A program made the position numbers and the translations under genes. This document shows, piece after piece, positions 37,008 through 46,701 of a stretch of DNA of 61,592 nt (its first letter is position 1; the number at the start of each line of letters is the position of its first letter). The notes beneath the pieces are model-generated. The model was not told the DNA's origin, made no database searches, and was given only the letters and a program-made list of their open reading frames with translations. This DNA is from Bradyrhizobium sp. 139. Lineage in GTDB: Bacteria > Pseudomonadota > Alphaproteobacteria > Rhizobiales > Xanthobacteraceae. Location of the stretch: assembly GCF_023074175.1 (NCBI RefSeq), contig NZ_JADPKS010000092.1:1-61592 (forward strand), given 5' to 3'.

Positions 37008-37208
37008 ATGAAGGACGAATACGACTTCTCCGCCGCCGAGCGCGGCAAGTTCTTCCGGAAAGGCGCGAGTTTCGTGCCGCCGGTCTATCTGGAGCCCGAG
37101 GTTCTGGCCTATCTGTCGGAGCTGGCCGTCACCCAGGGAACCTCGTTGAATGACCTCGTGAACACCCTCCTCAAGGAGGATATCGAGCGGATCGACGCGG
37201 ACAAGTAA
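37008..37208 (+). CDS. BrnA-like / ribbon-helix-helix antitoxin
   Basis: This protein of 66 residues (MKDEYDFSAAERGKFF, then VPPVYLEPEVLAYLSELAVT and SLNDLVNTLLKEDIERI) has the usual BrnT-partner layout: an acidic/aromatic N terminus that would cover the toxin and a ribbon-helix-helix DNA-binding C terminus. An in-frame ATG at 36996 overlaps the toxin stop and would add four residues. It likely neutralises BrnT and represses their shared transcription. Confidence 0.8.
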   Translation: MKDEYDFSAAERGKFFRKGASFVPPVYLEPEVLAYLSELAVTQGTSLNDLVNTLLKEDIERIDADK

Positions 37209-37411
37209 CACCCTCGCCCACTGATGTCGGGGCGCGCGTGCGTGGCTGACCGTCGCGCTGGGGTTGCATCCCGGTCGTCCAGATGGGACGATGCCTCTCG
37301 CCATTGAAGCCTGCCGGGCGGACAGGCAGGTGCAGGGGGAGCTGGATTGTCCAAGGGTCTTGATCAGGTCGTTGAGGCCAGGCCGGCGGCGGAAGCCGCC
37401 TGAGCCGGCTG

Positions 37412-40400
37412 ATGTCCAATTTCACCTTCCTCGCCGCTGAGTTTCCCGCCGTGCATGAGGCTGCCGTGGAAGCCGAGCGCCAGGCGGTGGTGTCGCCGAC
37501 TGCGGCGGCGTTCTTCGCCGGCAAGACGGTCGAGGTGGCCGTGAAATGGGCGTTCCGATCCGACCCCAGCCTCAAGCTGCCCTATCAGGATAATATCGCC
37601 GCACTCCTGCATGAGCCGAGCTTTCGCCGCGCAACGGGCGAAGCGGTGTTCGCCAAGGCGAAGTACATCAACACGCTCCGCAACCGCGCCGTGCATGAAG
37701 AGCGCCGCATCAGCTCCGGCGATGCCGCGGGCGCGGTGAAGGAGCTGTTCCACGTCTGCTTCTGGTTTGCGCGCACCTACGCCAAGGCCAAGCCGGCGGA
37801 TAGCCTCGCCTTCGATCCGTCGGTGCTCTCGCGCCGCGACGAGGTGCTGAAGAAGGCGTTCGTCCAGCTCAAGACGCAGCAGGCCGAGCTCGATGCAAAA
37901 AATGGCGAGCTGACGAAGCTGCTTCTCGACAAGCAGAACCTCGATGAAGAGCTGAAGACAATCCGTGCCGAGGTCGCCGCGGTGCGCAAGGCTGCGGAGG
38001 CGAAGCCTGATAGCCACGACTACAACGAGGCCGAGACGCGGGATCGCTATATCGACCTCCTGCTGCGCGAGGCCGGCTGGGCGCTCGACAAGCCCGACGA
38101 GACCGAGTTTCGGGTCGAGGGCATGCCGAACAATGAGGGCGTCGGCTTTGTCGACTGCGTGCTCTGGGGCGCGGACGGCAAGCCGGTCGGCCTGGTCGAG
38201 GCCAAGCGGACCCGCAAAGACGCCGGCGCGGGCCAGCAGCAGGCCAAACTTTATGCCGACTGTCTGGAAGCACGTTACGGCCAGCGGCCGGTGATCTTTT
38301 ACTCCAATGGCTACGAGCACTGGATCTGGGACGACAGCAGCTATCCGCCGCGCCAGATCGGCGGCTTCTACAAGCGCGACGAACTGGAGCTTCTGATCCA
38401 GCGCCGGAGCAGCCGCAGATCACTTGGCGCGGAGGCGATCGACCGCAGGATCGTCGAGCGGCCGTATCAGCACCGTGCCATCCGCTCCATCGCCAAACAT
38501 TTCGAGGAGGACGGGGAGCGCAAGGCGCTTCTCGTCATGGCCACCGGCTCCGGCAAGACGCGCACCGTGATCGCGTTGGTCGATCTCCTGATGCGCGCCG
38601 GCTGGGTCAAGCGCGTGCTGTTCCTCGCCGACCGGGTCGCGCTGGTCAATCAGGCGGCCGGTGCGTTCAAGGCACATTTGCCTGACTCGGCCCCAGTCAA
38701 TCTCGTGACCGGACGGACCAGCGAGGGCCGGGTTTTCATCTCGACCTATCCGACCATGATGGGCCTGATCGACGGCAAGCAGGAGGGCAAGGCCAAGTTC
38801 GGTCCGGGCCATTTCGACCTCATCGTCATCGACGAAGCCCATCGCTCGGTCTACCAGCGCTACCGGGCCATCTTCGAGTATTTTGACTCCTTCCTGGTCG
38901 GCCTTACGGCGACGCCAAAGGACGAGATCGACCGCAACACCTATTCTCTGTTCGATCTCGAAGACGGTGTGCCGACCGACGCCTATTCGCTGGAGGAGGC
39001 GGTGGCTGAGGGGCATCTCGTGCCGCCCAAGACGATCTCCGTGCCATTGAAGATCGTTCGCTCCGGCGTCCGCTATGACGATCTCACCCCCGAGGAAAAA
39101 GACCAGTGGGACCTGCTGGAATGGGGCGAGGACGACGTTCCCGACACCATCGAAGCCGCCGAGGTCAACAAGCGTCTCTTCAACGAGGAGACGGTCGATC
39201 TCGTCATCGCTCACCTCATGCAGAACGGCTTGAAGATCGAAGGCGGTGACCGGCTCGGCAAGACCATCGTCTTTGCCAAGAACGAGGCGCACGCGAAATT
39301 CATCGAGGGGCGCTTCAATACCGCATATCCAGCACTGGCCGGCCATTTCGCCCGCGTCATCACGCATCAGACCGGCGCCTACACCCAGAGTCTGATCGAC
39401 GACTTTTCGATCAAGACCAAGGCCCCGCATATCGCGATCTCCGTCGACATGCTCGATACCGGCATCGACGTGCCTGAAGTCGTCAATCTCGTCTTCTTCA
39501 AGCCGGTGCGGTCGAAGACGAAGTTTTGGCAGATGATCGGCCGCGGCACGCGGCTGTGTCCCGATCTGTTTGGCCCCGAACAGGACAAGGAGTTCTTCCG
39601 GGTCTTCGATTATTGCCAGAACATCGAGTTCTTCGGTGCCAATCCCGAATTGAAGGAGGCGAGCGCGGCCCGCTCGCTTTCCGAGCGCCTTTTCGCCGGA
39701 CGGGTCGATCTGGTGCGGGCGTTGGACGAGAAGTACGCCAAGGCGGGCGGCTTCGCTGCAGGCGAACAGGTCCCGTACGAGTCCGGCGACGACGCGCCGC
39801 CGAGCGAGCCGGACATTCGTGCGTCCGCCGCCAAGACGCTGCAAGACATCGTGGGCGGAATGAATGAAGACAATTTCATCGTGCGTCAGCATCGCCGTTC
39901 CGTCGAGAAGTTCCGCGGGCCGAAGGCATGGGGAGCAATCGACGACGAAAAGCGCAAAGAACTGGTCGACCATGTCGCACCGCTTCCCTCGAGCCACATG
40001 CTGGGCACCGAGGACGCCAAGCGATTTGACCTCCTGCTGTTCCAGCTCGAGCTGGCGCTGCTCAAGGGATCAAAGCGCTTCGATACGCTGCGCAAGCAGC
40101 TTCTCGAAATCGCATCCGCTCTGGAGGAGCAGACCGCCATTCCAGCGATCGCGCAGCATGCCGAGCTGATCGAAGACATTCAGACGGACCAGTGGTGGGA
40201 GGGCGTCACCGTGCCGTTCTTCGAACTGGTACGTTTGCGCCTCCGTGACCTCGTGCAGCACATCGAGAAGGGCAAGAAGGCGCTGGTCTATTCGAACTTC
40301 GCAGATGAGATCGGTGAAGGCGTTGAGCTGCAATTGCCGCAAGTGGGCGAGGCTGACTTCGCCCGCTTCAAAACCAAGGCGCGACATTTCTTGCGGGCGC

Positions 40401-40825
40401 ACCAGGACAATATTGTCCTGCACAAGCTGCGGCAGGGCAAACCTCTGACGCCGTCTGATTTGACCGAGCTGGAGAAGATGCTACTCGATGCAGGTGTTGG
40501 TGCAGCCGGCGACATCGAGCAAGCGCGCGAGACGAGCCATGGCTTTGGACGGTTTGTGCGCTCGCTCGTCGGGCTCGATCGCGCTTCCGTCAGCGAGGCA
40601 TTCGGCGGGTTCATCGCCGCGGGCACCGCGACCGCGGCTCAAATCGAGTTCATCAACATGGTGATCGAGCATTTGACCGATCAAGGCATGATGGACCCGT
40701 CGTTGCTGTACGAGCCGCCCTTCACCGGGATCGCACCAACAGGACCCGAGCACTTGTTCGACGAGGCCAAGGTGGTCCGCCTCGTCAGCACGATACGTGA
40801 AATCAATGACAGTGCGGTGGCTTAA
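37412..40825 (+). CDS. hsdR: Type I restriction endonuclease subunit R
   Basis: This 1137-residue protein cuts unmodified DNA after ATP-driven translocation. A DUF4145-like N-terminal domain (about 1-110) and a coiled segment are followed by a PD-(D/E)xK nuclease core (VDCVLWGADGKPVGLVEAKR, near 245-270). The helicase motor has Walker A MATGSGKTRT, the DEAH box VIDEAHRS, LTATPK, and the motif VI region QMIGRGTRLC. All catalytic motifs are present. It starts 203 bases after the antitoxin; that gap carries a small hairpin but no gene I can support. Confidence 0.93.
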   Translation: MSNFTFLAAEFPAVHEAAVEAERQAVVSPTAAAFFAGKTVEVAVKWAFRSDPSLKLPYQDNIAALLHEPSFRRATGEAVFAKAKYINTLRNRAVHEERRISSGDAAGAVKELFHVCFWFARTYAKAKPADSLAFDPSVLSRRDEVLKKAFVQLKTQQAELDAKNGELTKLLLDKQNLDEELKTIRAEVAAVRKAAEAKPDSHDYNEAETRDRYIDLLLREAGWALDKPDETEFRVEGMPNNEGVGFVDCVLWGADGKPVGLVEAKRTRKDAGAGQQQAKLYADCLEARYGQRPVIFYSNGYEHWIWDDSSYPPRQIGGFYKRDELELLIQRRSSRRSLGAEAIDRRIVERPYQHRAIRSIAKHFEEDGERKALLVMATGSGKTRTVIALVDLLMRAGWVKRVLFLADRVALVNQAAGAFKAHLPDSAPVNLVTGRTSEGRVFISTYPTMMGLIDGKQEGKAKFGPGHFDLIVIDEAHRSVYQRYRAIFEYFDSFLVGLTATPKDEIDRNTYSLFDLEDGVPTDAYSLEEAVAEGHLVPPKTISVPLKIVRSGVRYDDLTPEEKDQWDLLEWGEDDVPDTIEAAEVNKRLFNEETVDLVIAHLMQNGLKIEGGDRLGKTIVFAKNEAHAKFIEGRFNTAYPALAGHFARVITHQTGAYTQSLIDDFSIKTKAPHIAISVDMLDTGIDVPEVVNLVFFKPVRSKTKFWQMIGRGTRLCPDLFGPEQDKEFFRVFDYCQNIEFFGANPELKEASAARSLSERLFAGRVDLVRALDEKYAKAGGFAAGEQVPYESGDDAPPSEPDIRASAAKTLQDIVGGMNEDNFIVRQHRRSVEKFRGPKAWGAIDDEKRKELVDHVAPLPSSHMLGTEDAKRFDLLLFQLELALLKGSKRFDTLRKQLLEIASALEEQTAIPAIAQHAELIEDIQTDQWWEGVTVPFFELVRLRLRDLVQHIEKGKKALVYSNFADEIGEGVELQLPQVGEADFARFKTKARHFLRAHQDNIVLHKLRQGKPLTPSDLTELEKMLLDAGVGAAGDIEQARETSHGFGRFVRSLVGLDRASVSEAFGGFIAAGTATAAQIEFINMVIEHLTDQGMMDPSLLYEPPFTGIAPTGPEHLFDEAKVVRLVSTIREINDSAVA

Positions 40826-41015
40826 GGGCAACGAGTTCGCCCGATAGGCTCTACACGCCAGAGTATGATGGGATGAGTTCGGCGCAATCGCCCGATCATA
40901 CCATCGTGCCAGTGTTTTGCCCGACGTGTCAAACCACGTCGTCACCCACGTAAGCCCTTGATCTTGCAGCCCCCGCCTACTGTGCATGGGGTTGTTTTTC
41001 GACTTTTTATTTTGG

Positions 41016-43463
41016 CTACCCTCTTCGCCTTGCCGCCGCTGCATCGATCACGTTCTCCACCTCCTCGCGCCACGACAAGATCTCCATCGCCAGCACCGGG
41101 TGATTGAAGCCCTTGAGCACGAGATCGTCGAGCGGCCGCGCTTCGACCCAGGGCTCGACCATGCCGTAGACGCGGCGGCTGACCACGACCTGGCCGGCCT
41201 TGGCTTCGTCGCAGAGGCGGGAGGAGAGATTGGTGACGCTGCCGATTGCGGCATATTCCAGCCGCTGTTCGAAGCCGATCTGGCCGAGCGTGGCGTAGCC
41301 CATGGCGACGCCGACGCCGAAGCCGAGCGAGTGGCCGCGGTTCTTCCACTTCTCGGTCAGCTTGCCGATCTCATCGCGCATCTCGACCGCCATCTTCACC
41401 GCGCGCTTGGTGTGGTCGGCGAATTGTATCGGCGCGTTGAACAGGATCATCACGCCGTCGCCGGCAAAACGGTCGAGCGTGCCCTCATAGCGGTGGATCA
41501 GCTCGCCGAGCGCGGCGTGATACTCACGCAGCACGTTCATCGCCTCTTCCGGCTCGGTCGCCTCGGTGAATGAGGTGAAGCCGCGCAAATCGCAGAACAC
41601 GACCGTAACCTCGCGGCGGTGGCTGTCGAGCAGCGCGTCGTGGCCATCGGACGAGGCGATCAGCTGGGCGACCTGCGGCGCGAGGAAACGCTCGAGCCGC
41701 TTGATGCGGCCGATCTCCCCCAGCTGCTTCTCGACGCGCTCTTCCAGCGAGCGATTCCAGTTACGCAGCTGCTCGGTCTGCTCCTGGAGCTTTGCCGCCT
41801 GCTGCTGCACGGTCTCGTGCGCAGCGGCGAGCTCGCGGCCTTTGTGGTCGACCTCGGTGAACAGCCGCGCGTTGCGCATCGCCAGCACCGCCTGGTTTGC
41901 AAAAGTGCGCATCAGGCCGATGATGCTGCCGGCGAACTCGCCGCCGGCGCGGCGCAGCACCACCAGCGAGCCGAGCGTACCCTGCTGGTCGACCAGCGGC
42001 ACCACCAGCACGGAGTGGAAGCCGGCTTCGAGCGCGACGTCCCGCAGCGGCTGTTCGGCGGCGTGGTCGAGATGGGCAAGTGCGATCGGCTCGCCGCTCG
42101 CCGCAGCATCGCTCAGGATGTTCTCGCCTTCGCCAATCGTGACATGCGCGCCCTCGGCCGATTTGTGGATGCCGTTGGCCTCGACCAGGTTGAAGCGGCG
42201 CGCCTCGGCGTCATAGCCGTAGATCAGCACCGCATCGGCCTGGGTGATCTCGATCGCGCGCGCCGCGATCGTCGGCAGCACGGCGTCGAGATCGAGCGAG
42301 GCGGCAACCGCGCGGCCGACCTCTTCCAGCACCTTGAGCTCGTTGATCGACTGCGCGAGATCGCGGGTGCGTTCCTCGACCTTGGTCTCCAGGTCCGAAT
42401 AGGTTTCCTGGATCTGGCCGGCCATGCGGTTGAACTGGCCGGCGAGGTCTTCCAGCTCGTCGGAGGTGTGCACGTTGATGCGGTGGCTGAAATCGCCCTC
42501 GCCGAGCTTGTGCGCCCCGTCGCGTAGCGCCGTGATCGGGATGATCATGCGGCGGGCGAGCAGCGTGCCGGCGAGGATCGCGACCATCAGGCCCATGCCG
42601 ATCAGAAGCGCGATGCGCACGAGTTGGTCGCGGATCGGCATCAACGCCTGTGTGGTTGGCTGCTCGAACATCACGCTCCAGCCGAGCTTCGGCACGGTGC
42701 TCGCGGCGCTCATCACCGAATGGCCGTTGAAGTCGGTGCCCGAGGTGTCGGGCTCGCGGCCGGGTGCGACCGCGGCCGCGACTTGCGGCAGCTTCGATAA
42801 ATCCTTGCCGATATCGGGCCCTTTCGACGACGTCGCCAGCACGCGGCCGCGCGGATCGACCACATAGGCGAACGCGGCCTTGCCGACCTGGGCGTCGGAC
42901 AGGAAATCGGAGAGGAAGCTGAGATCGATCTCGGCCACCGTGACGCCGGCATTGAAACCGGAATGCGCGACCGAGATCGACATGAACGGCGTCCGGTCGG
43001 TGAACCAGGCCGGCGCAAAGCTGACGCCGCGGGCAACCGCGTCGGTGAAGCGCATGTCGCGGGAGAGATCGGCGTTACCGCCGGTCGTGGTCGACTGGCG
43101 CGAGACGCGCAGCACCTCACGGCCCTCGCCGTTGAGCTGGAATAGCTGATTGACGACCGAGACCTGATGCAGCAGCTGGGCGTAGTCGGCGCGGCGCTTC
43201 TCGAGCGTGTCCTGGCTCGCGCGCGTCACCCAGCTGATCTGGCGCTCGAGCTCGGAGACCGACTGCTCGATCCGCCGGGCCGCGGCTTGCGCCTTGTCCT
43301 CGAGCCCGTCGGTGAGCGAAATCCTGGTGGCGCGGTAGGAGATCCAGGTCTCCATCGCGCCATTGACGGCAAGCACGAAAACGACGAGGCCGACCAGAGA
43401 GACGACGTATTTGGCGAACAGGCCCTCGCGCAGAAACCGTGTCTTGTCTTTCGCCCCTGCCAT
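41016..43463 (-). CDS. Membrane class III adenylate/guanylate cyclase with Cache, HAMP and GAF domains
   Basis: This 815-residue protein should make a cyclic nucleotide in response to an outside signal. Two membrane helices (about 17-38 and 285-308) flank a periplasmic Cache sensor. HAMP follows, then a GAF domain (about 380-530), a coiled coil and the catalytic domain from about 615. Metal-binding aspartates are present in VVFCDLRGF and DRFAGDGVM. The transition-state region reads AIGSVTNLSSRL, so the usual base-selecting Asp of IGDxVN is replaced by Ser, which leaves ATP versus GTP preference open. It is convergent with hsdR. Confidence 0.9.
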   Translation of the reverse strand: MAGAKDKTRFLREGLFAKYVVSLVGLVVFVLAVNGAMETWISYRATRISLTDGLEDKAQAAARRIEQSVSELERQISWVTRASQDTLEKRRADYAQLLHQVSVVNQLFQLNGEGREVLRVSRQSTTTGGNADLSRDMRFTDAVARGVSFAPAWFTDRTPFMSISVAHSGFNAGVTVAEIDLSFLSDFLSDAQVGKAAFAYVVDPRGRVLATSSKGPDIGKDLSKLPQVAAAVAPGREPDTSGTDFNGHSVMSAASTVPKLGWSVMFEQPTTQALMPIRDQLVRIALLIGMGLMVAILAGTLLARRMIIPITALRDGAHKLGEGDFSHRINVHTSDELEDLAGQFNRMAGQIQETYSDLETKVEERTRDLAQSINELKVLEEVGRAVAASLDLDAVLPTIAARAIEITQADAVLIYGYDAEARRFNLVEANGIHKSAEGAHVTIGEGENILSDAAASGEPIALAHLDHAAEQPLRDVALEAGFHSVLVVPLVDQQGTLGSLVVLRRAGGEFAGSIIGLMRTFANQAVLAMRNARLFTEVDHKGRELAAAHETVQQQAAKLQEQTEQLRNWNRSLEERVEKQLGEIGRIKRLERFLAPQVAQLIASSDGHDALLDSHRREVTVVFCDLRGFTSFTEATEPEEAMNVLREYHAALGELIHRYEGTLDRFAGDGVMILFNAPIQFADHTKRAVKMAVEMRDEIGKLTEKWKNRGHSLGFGVGVAMGYATLGQIGFEQRLEYAAIGSVTNLSSRLCDEAKAGQVVVSRRVYGMVEPWVEARPLDDLVLKGFNHPVLAMEILSWREEVENVIDAAAARRRG

Positions 43464-43692
43464 CCGGATCCTCTCGCGCCGCGGCCGACGCCGGCGCTAC
43501 GGGCCGTACAGGCCCTTCCGAGCTTTCTACCACGATTTGGGCCAGTGGACCGCTGGACTGGCCGGCGTGGTTACCCGCTGGAGCGGCCAGGCTGGGGCGA
43601 AAGGCTGGTGAATTGTCGCAGCCTCATCCGTTCGGAGGAAGCGGCGGACGATGCAAGGGGTTGGCGTGGAGTCCAGCGCGTTGGTCTGCCCA

Positions 43693-45771
43693 TCATCGAT
43701 TAAAGAGCTGCCGCAGCACATCGTTCATCGGCTGGCTGTCCTGCTGCGCCACTGGCGGGTCGTCCTGGGCCGGGGGCGCGGGAGAGGCCTGTGGTGCCGG
43801 AGTGGACGGTGTTGCCGGCAGGCTGCGGCTCCGGCCGGCGCCAGTACCACCAGTCCCAGTGCCAGCGTCATTTCCCGCACCGCTGGAAAGCCCCTGCTGG
43901 AGCAAATTGCCGATCGCCTCGCCCAGCGGGCCGCCGAGCAGATTGTTTTGGCCCGGATGCTGGGCTTGCGGATTGGCATTACCGGTCGCATTGCCGCCAC
44001 CCGGCGCGGTGGCACCGCCCAATCCAAAGCTGCCCAGGATATTGCCGAGCCCGGCGCCATCAGGGCCGAACAGGCCCTTGCCCATCTCGCGCAGCTTGGC
44101 ATAGGCGGCGTCCGGATTGTCCAGCATGCCGGCCATGTCAGGGTAGATCCGCGGCTGCGACCAGCTGCCCTGGATCATCACGGGAATGCCGAAGCCGACC
44201 GGCTCCGACGCGCGGCCCTGGCCTTCGGTCGTCATCACGAGCTTCGGCTCGACGCGAAAACCCATCATCTTGGTGTCGAGCGCGATGGTGCCGGCGCCGG
44301 TCACGCGCACCAGCGGCCCGAGCAGGTTGAGGTCGGTCGTCACCGCCTGGCCCTTGTCGATCCGGAAGGACGCCGAGAGCTGCGACAAATCCGTGCTCTG
44401 TTCTTCCTGGCCGGGATTCTGGTTTTCCTGCCAGCCGGTCAGCGCGCCCGCCGTCAGCGAGCGGATCATCTGCGCGATATTGATGCCGCGGATGGCGCCG
44501 TCCTGAAAATTGACGAAGGCCGTGCCCTGCATGTTCGCCATCAGCCCGCGCTGGCTGGTGCCGGCGCTGCGCAGCGCGAGCTTGGCTTGCAGCTTGCCGT
44601 TGATCCGGTCGAACTCGGCAAGGCCCTGGAGCAGCGGCAGCGCGCGCACGCCGGTGAGATCGGAATGCATGGCAAAGCTCGGCGCGCCGCTGGTCGCATC
44701 CAGGATCACCTCGCCCGAGACCTGGCCGCCATAGGCGCCGAGATTGGCGGTGCCGGCCTTCAGCACCCCGCCGGCGAGTTTCGCATCGAGCGCCAGCGGC
44801 GCGAGCCGCGCATCGCCGATCACGGCCTCGTTCGCGGAGATCCTGATTTGTGCATCGACATAGTTGAGCCCGGACACGTCGATCGGTGCATTGCTCCAGG
44901 GCTGTCCCGCCGCACCCTCCGGCGATTTCGCCAGCGGAAACGCGAGCCGCTGAAAGTCGAGGTCGACCTTGACCAGAGGCTTGCTCGCAATATCGACCGA
45001 GGCCCAGCCGTTGAAGGCGCCGTCGCCGAGCCTGCCGTTCACGCCGTTGATCATTACGACATCGCCGCTCAGCCGCATCTCGGCATGACCGGTGAGCTGA
45101 GACTTCAGCACATCGGGCATGTCGATGGCGAATTCTACCGGAATGGTCGGCCGGTCGGCTGGCGGCGCCGGCGTCGTCGCCTTGATGTCGAACTTGGTCG
45201 GGTGCTCGCCGATCCGCGCGGTGCCGGTGATGTCGATCTTGCGGTCGCGGCCAACGATCACGTCGGCGTTGACGGCGCTGATGCGGCCCTCGACACGATC
45301 GCGCACGCGCGCGAAGGCGACTTCACCGTCGATGATCTTGATGCGGTCGATGCTCGCGCCATCGGTGTCGAGCGACAGCGGCTTCGGCGCGGCACCGGCG
45401 TTCGGCAGGCGCTCACGCAGCAGCGGCTGGTGGAGCACGGGATGGGTGAGGACAAGTTCGCTGATCTTCGGACGGCCTGACCATACGCTCGAGAGCGACA
45501 TGTCGGCCTGCACGCTGTCGACCGTCAGGCGCGTGATGCCGCTGCGGTCCTTGGGGTCGGCAAGCGCGAGATCGTTCAAGGTGACATTCAGCGTCGGCCA
45601 CAGGCTGATTTTCGTGGTGCCGTCGATCGACAGGCGATAGCCGGTCGCGTTCTCGACCCGCGAGGCAATCGTCGTGGTCAGGAATCCCGAGGGGATGCCG
45701 ACCACGAGGAGAAGTCCGATCACGATGATGACGGCGGCTACCGCCGCGCCGGCGAATTTCACTGCTCTCAT
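43693..45771 (-). CDS. AsmA-family envelope protein
   Basis: This 692-residue protein has an N-terminal membrane helix (about 4-26) and a long beta-rich periplasmic domain of the AsmA type (ENATGYRLSIDGTTKISLWP at the start, LNLDGVRTL-like repeats, and a conserved C-terminal part with VTGAGTIALDTKMM and PVMIQGSW). A low-complexity Pro/Gly/Ala tail follows. AsmA-like proteins act in lipid transport or outer-membrane assembly. The start at 45771 places the helix at the N terminus. The frame continues upstream to 45843 without protein-like sequence. It stands alone. Confidence 0.87.
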   Translation of the reverse strand: MRAVKFAGAAVAAVIIVIGLLLVVGIPSGFLTTTIASRVENATGYRLSIDGTTKISLWPTLNVTLNDLALADPKDRSGITRLTVDSVQADMSLSSVWSGRPKISELVLTHPVLHQPLLRERLPNAGAAPKPLSLDTDGASIDRIKIIDGEVAFARVRDRVEGRISAVNADVIVGRDRKIDITGTARIGEHPTKFDIKATTPAPPADRPTIPVEFAIDMPDVLKSQLTGHAEMRLSGDVVMINGVNGRLGDGAFNGWASVDIASKPLVKVDLDFQRLAFPLAKSPEGAAGQPWSNAPIDVSGLNYVDAQIRISANEAVIGDARLAPLALDAKLAGGVLKAGTANLGAYGGQVSGEVILDATSGAPSFAMHSDLTGVRALPLLQGLAEFDRINGKLQAKLALRSAGTSQRGLMANMQGTAFVNFQDGAIRGINIAQMIRSLTAGALTGWQENQNPGQEEQSTDLSQLSASFRIDKGQAVTTDLNLLGPLVRVTGAGTIALDTKMMGFRVEPKLVMTTEGQGRASEPVGFGIPVMIQGSWSQPRIYPDMAGMLDNPDAAYAKLREMGKGLFGPDGAGLGNILGSFGLGGATAPGGGNATGNANPQAQHPGQNNLLGGPLGEAIGNLLQQGLSSGAGNDAGTGTGGTGAGRSRSLPATPSTPAPQASPAPPAQDDPPVAQQDSQPMNDVLRQLFNR

Positions 45772-45911
45772 GTCGACTTTCCAACGACGCGCAATTGGCG
45801 CCGAATCCGGCGGAGTCCCGAATTTTGCACCCGTCCTTCGCACCTGAGCTTATCCCCGGACGGGAAGCGGCTCCAAGCGCGTAAAAATAAACGGAGTGTG
45901 ATGCAAAGTTA

Positions 45912-45927
45912 TGTGACTTATGACACA
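45912..45927. promoter_or_regulatory. Candidate Crp-type binding site upstream of the crp-like gene
   Basis: TGTGACTTATGACACA matches TGTGA-N6-TCACA in nine of ten fixed positions. It lies 93 bases before the Crp-family gene at 46020 and 140 bases from the AsmA gene start on the other side. Position suggests autoregulation. Confidence 0.5.
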
Positions 45928-46019
45928 CTTCTCCGGCGCGGTTTTACGCGATTCTGATGTTGATGGTTCCAAGCGATTTGCCAAGGAAACTGGCTTAGGA
46001 AATTCACAAGGAAATAGAA

Positions 46020-46694
46020 ATGAGCAAGCAGGCCGAATTTGCGGTCATCCTGAAGATGAACGCGATGTTCGCGGATCTCGGCGCGGACGAACTCCAGCGG
46101 TTGTCCAATCTCTGCCACACCCAGCATCTGGCCAACGGCGAGGTGCTGTTCCAGAAGGGCGATGCCGGGGATGCGCTGTTCGGCGTGCGCCGCGGCCAAG
46201 TCCGCATCGAGACCGGCTCCGCCGACGGCAGCCGGCTGACGCTGAACTTCATGGGCCCGGGCGATCTGTTCGGCGAGGTCGCGGTGCTGGACGGCCAGAG
46301 CCGCACGGCGGATGCAACCGCGGGCGAGGCCAGCGAATTGTTCGTGTTGCGGCGCGAAGACTTTCTCGCTTTCCTCGAGCGCGAGCCGAAGGTCGCGATC
46401 AAGATCATCGCGCTGCTGTGCCAGCGCATCCGCTGGCAGAGCGAGCGGATGGAAGAATCCATGCTGCAACCGCTGCCCGTGCGCCTCGCGCGCCGGCTCT
46501 GTGCGCTCGCCGCCGATTTCGGCTCGGAGGTTCACATCTCGCAGGAGCAGCTCGGCGTCTTCGTCGGCGCCGCCCGCGAAAGCGTCAACCGCCAGCTCCA
46601 GGCTTGGCGCAAGGAAGCGATCCTCGATCTCCAGCGCGGCCGCATCTTGCTGAGGAACATGACCAAGCTGACGGCGATCGCGCGGAATGAGTAG
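46020..46694 (+). CDS. Crp/Fnr-family transcriptional regulator, probably cyclic-nucleotide binding
   Basis: This 224-residue protein has a cyclic-nucleotide-binding beta-roll (about 15-125) with the pocket segment FGEVAVLDGQSRTADA. The Gly-Glu and Arg-Thr pairs occupy the positions that bind cAMP in Crp. A long dimer helix and a C-terminal winged helix with recognition helix GAARESVNRQLQAW follow. No N-terminal cysteine cluster is present, so it is not an Fnr iron-sulfur sensor. It may sense the product of the cyclase at 41016-43463. A Crp-like site lies upstream. Confidence 0.88.
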   Translation: MSKQAEFAVILKMNAMFADLGADELQRLSNLCHTQHLANGEVLFQKGDAGDALFGVRRGQVRIETGSADGSRLTLNFMGPGDLFGEVAVLDGQSRTADATAGEASELFVLRREDFLAFLEREPKVAIKIIALLCQRIRWQSERMEESMLQPLPVRLARRLCALAADFGSEVHISQEQLGVFVGAARESVNRQLQAWRKEAILDLQRGRILLRNMTKLTAIARNE

Positions 46695-46701
46695 GAGGGG
46701 A

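Noticed and set aside
37209..37411. Possible gene in the gap between the antitoxin and hsdR
   Set aside because: Only short frames without a ribosome site or protein-like content were seen; a small GC-rich hairpin is the sole structure.
40909..41012. Possible copy of a dispersed rhizobial intergenic element between hsdR and the cyclase
   Set aside because: The words resemble an element remembered from related genomes, but there is only one copy here and no clear arms, so it cannot be supported from this window.
43464..43692. Possible small gene between the cyclase and AsmA genes
   Set aside because: The frames here are short, Trp/Arg/Gly rich and have no supported start.
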